Origin: VAZQ01 sp963763365
GTDB lineage: Bacteria > Pseudomonadota > Alphaproteobacteria > Rhizobiales > Xanthobacteraceae
Reading direction: 5' to 3'
Assembly (NCBI GenBank): GCA_963763365.1
Contig: CAVXOE010000009.1
Location: 645,999-709,998, forward strand
Length of the DNA: 64,000 bases
Position numbers and translations under genes: made by a program. Each line of letters begins with the position of its first letter. Positions within the stretch are counted from its first letter, which is position 1. Below the pieces are notes generated by a model, which had not been told where the DNA came from, made no database searches, and saw nothing but the letters and a program-made list of their open reading frames with translations. This document shows positions 63,648 to 64,000 of this stretch, in pieces.

Positions 63648-64000
63648 TCATGCCGTCGCGTAGGCCTCGATGATCAGGAGGTCGAATTCCGCCTTGCCCT
63701 GACGTAGGCCGCGGCGGCCTGGTAATCCGGAGAGCGATAGCAGTCGAGCGCTGCCTGGTAGCTCGGAACTCGATCACGACGTCAGCGGCTGCGCTGCTTA
63801 CCCTCGGCCACTTCCTGCCGGCCGCCGCGCACCAGGAAGCGCGCGCCGAACTTGCCGAAGCGGCACCATGTCGGCCGCCATGTAGGCCTTGTAGCCCTCG
63901 GATCGGTGATGTCGGCATGCGCGATCCAGTAGCCCTCGCGGTCGGCTTGGCCGGCAGTGTCGAGGATGCGGCGGCTGCGCGCCGTCGTAGCCTTCGACAA
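63648..64000 (-). CDS. DUF1330 protein, frameshifted, at the window edge
   Basis: DUF1330 (dimeric alpha-beta barrel) protein pieced from three frames: REGYWIAHADITDP, then FGKFGARFLVRGGRQEVAEG, then DVVIEF and a C-terminal EAYATA ending at 63648. Breaks lie near 63895, 63870, 63790, 63765 and 63705. The frame continues to the edge as KVEGYDGAQPP, which resembles the tail of another DUF1330 protein, so two copies in tandem (or a fused pair) are likely. The function of the family is unknown. Confidence 0.7.

Overview
The window is GC-rich, densely coded chromosomal DNA from an alphaproteobacterium, most likely a Rhizobiales/Hyphomicrobiales lineage near Bradyrhizobium, Pseudolabrys or Rhodoplanes. 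The basis is the gene content (BA14K-type protein, ABC_sub_bind and Bug-family solute receptors, an LplT-Aas fusion, MepA, an rph-rdgB-hemW ... lpoA-like-rsmI-yraN-gshB block) and several families of palindromic intergenic repeats typical of these genomes. No rRNA, tRNA, CRISPR array, insertion sequence, integrase or phage gene was recognised. Both ends cut through genes.

Layout. 0-8 kb: a broken ADP-forming acyl-CoA synthetase, a translationally coupled alpha/beta hydrolase and patatin pair, two small envelope proteins, an ABC-type receptor and an MddA-like methyltransferase. 8.2-16.6 kb: a seven-gene minus-strand operon reading CoxG-like protein, molybdenum hydroxylase (FAD, Mo and 2Fe-2S subunits), a fumarate-reductase-like flavoprotein, a ferredoxin-only FrdB-like protein and a UbiD-family decarboxylase. 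This looks like a catabolic route for an unknown (hetero)aromatic acid. 17.2-22.7 kb: an LplT-Aas lysophospholipid repair fusion and an unusual zinc-peptidase plus ATP-grasp ligase pair. 22.7-31.2 kb: Cache protein, MepA, cytochromes, AhpD-like protein, TerB, SDR, amidotransferase, MFS exporter, diheme cytochrome and a HigBA module whose toxin has lost its start.

31.2-40.7 kb is the housekeeping block: gshB, a chemoreceptor, yraN, rsmI, a penicillin-binding-protein activator, an MFS transporter, hemW, rdgB and rph. 40.8-49 kb: two Bug receptors, a secreted protein of unknown function, a cluster of palindromes, and a NarX/NarL-type two-component system followed by a large TonB-dependent receptor. 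49.1-58.2 kb: a four-gene MdtABC-type RND efflux operon with its own outer-membrane factor. 58.6-64 kb: a small protein, a second UbiD decarboxylase operon with a polysaccharide-deacetylase-fold enzyme, a divergent tricarboxylate-type receptor, an amino-acid-type binding protein and a DUF1330 protein.

A striking feature of the sequence is the density of single-base frame breaks. They cluster at 17.3-20.5 kb and 25-32.5 kb, while 40-63.6 kb is almost free of them. Because long conserved stretches run on between the breaks and premature substitutions are not seen, I read most of them as assembly or base-calling errors, not real gene decay. Broken genes are therefore given as one feature spanning all fragments. 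The strongest candidates for new biology are the UbiD/flavoprotein/Mo-hydroxylase operon, the peptidase/ATP-grasp pair and the palindromic repeats that have entered operons and, in one case, a coding region.
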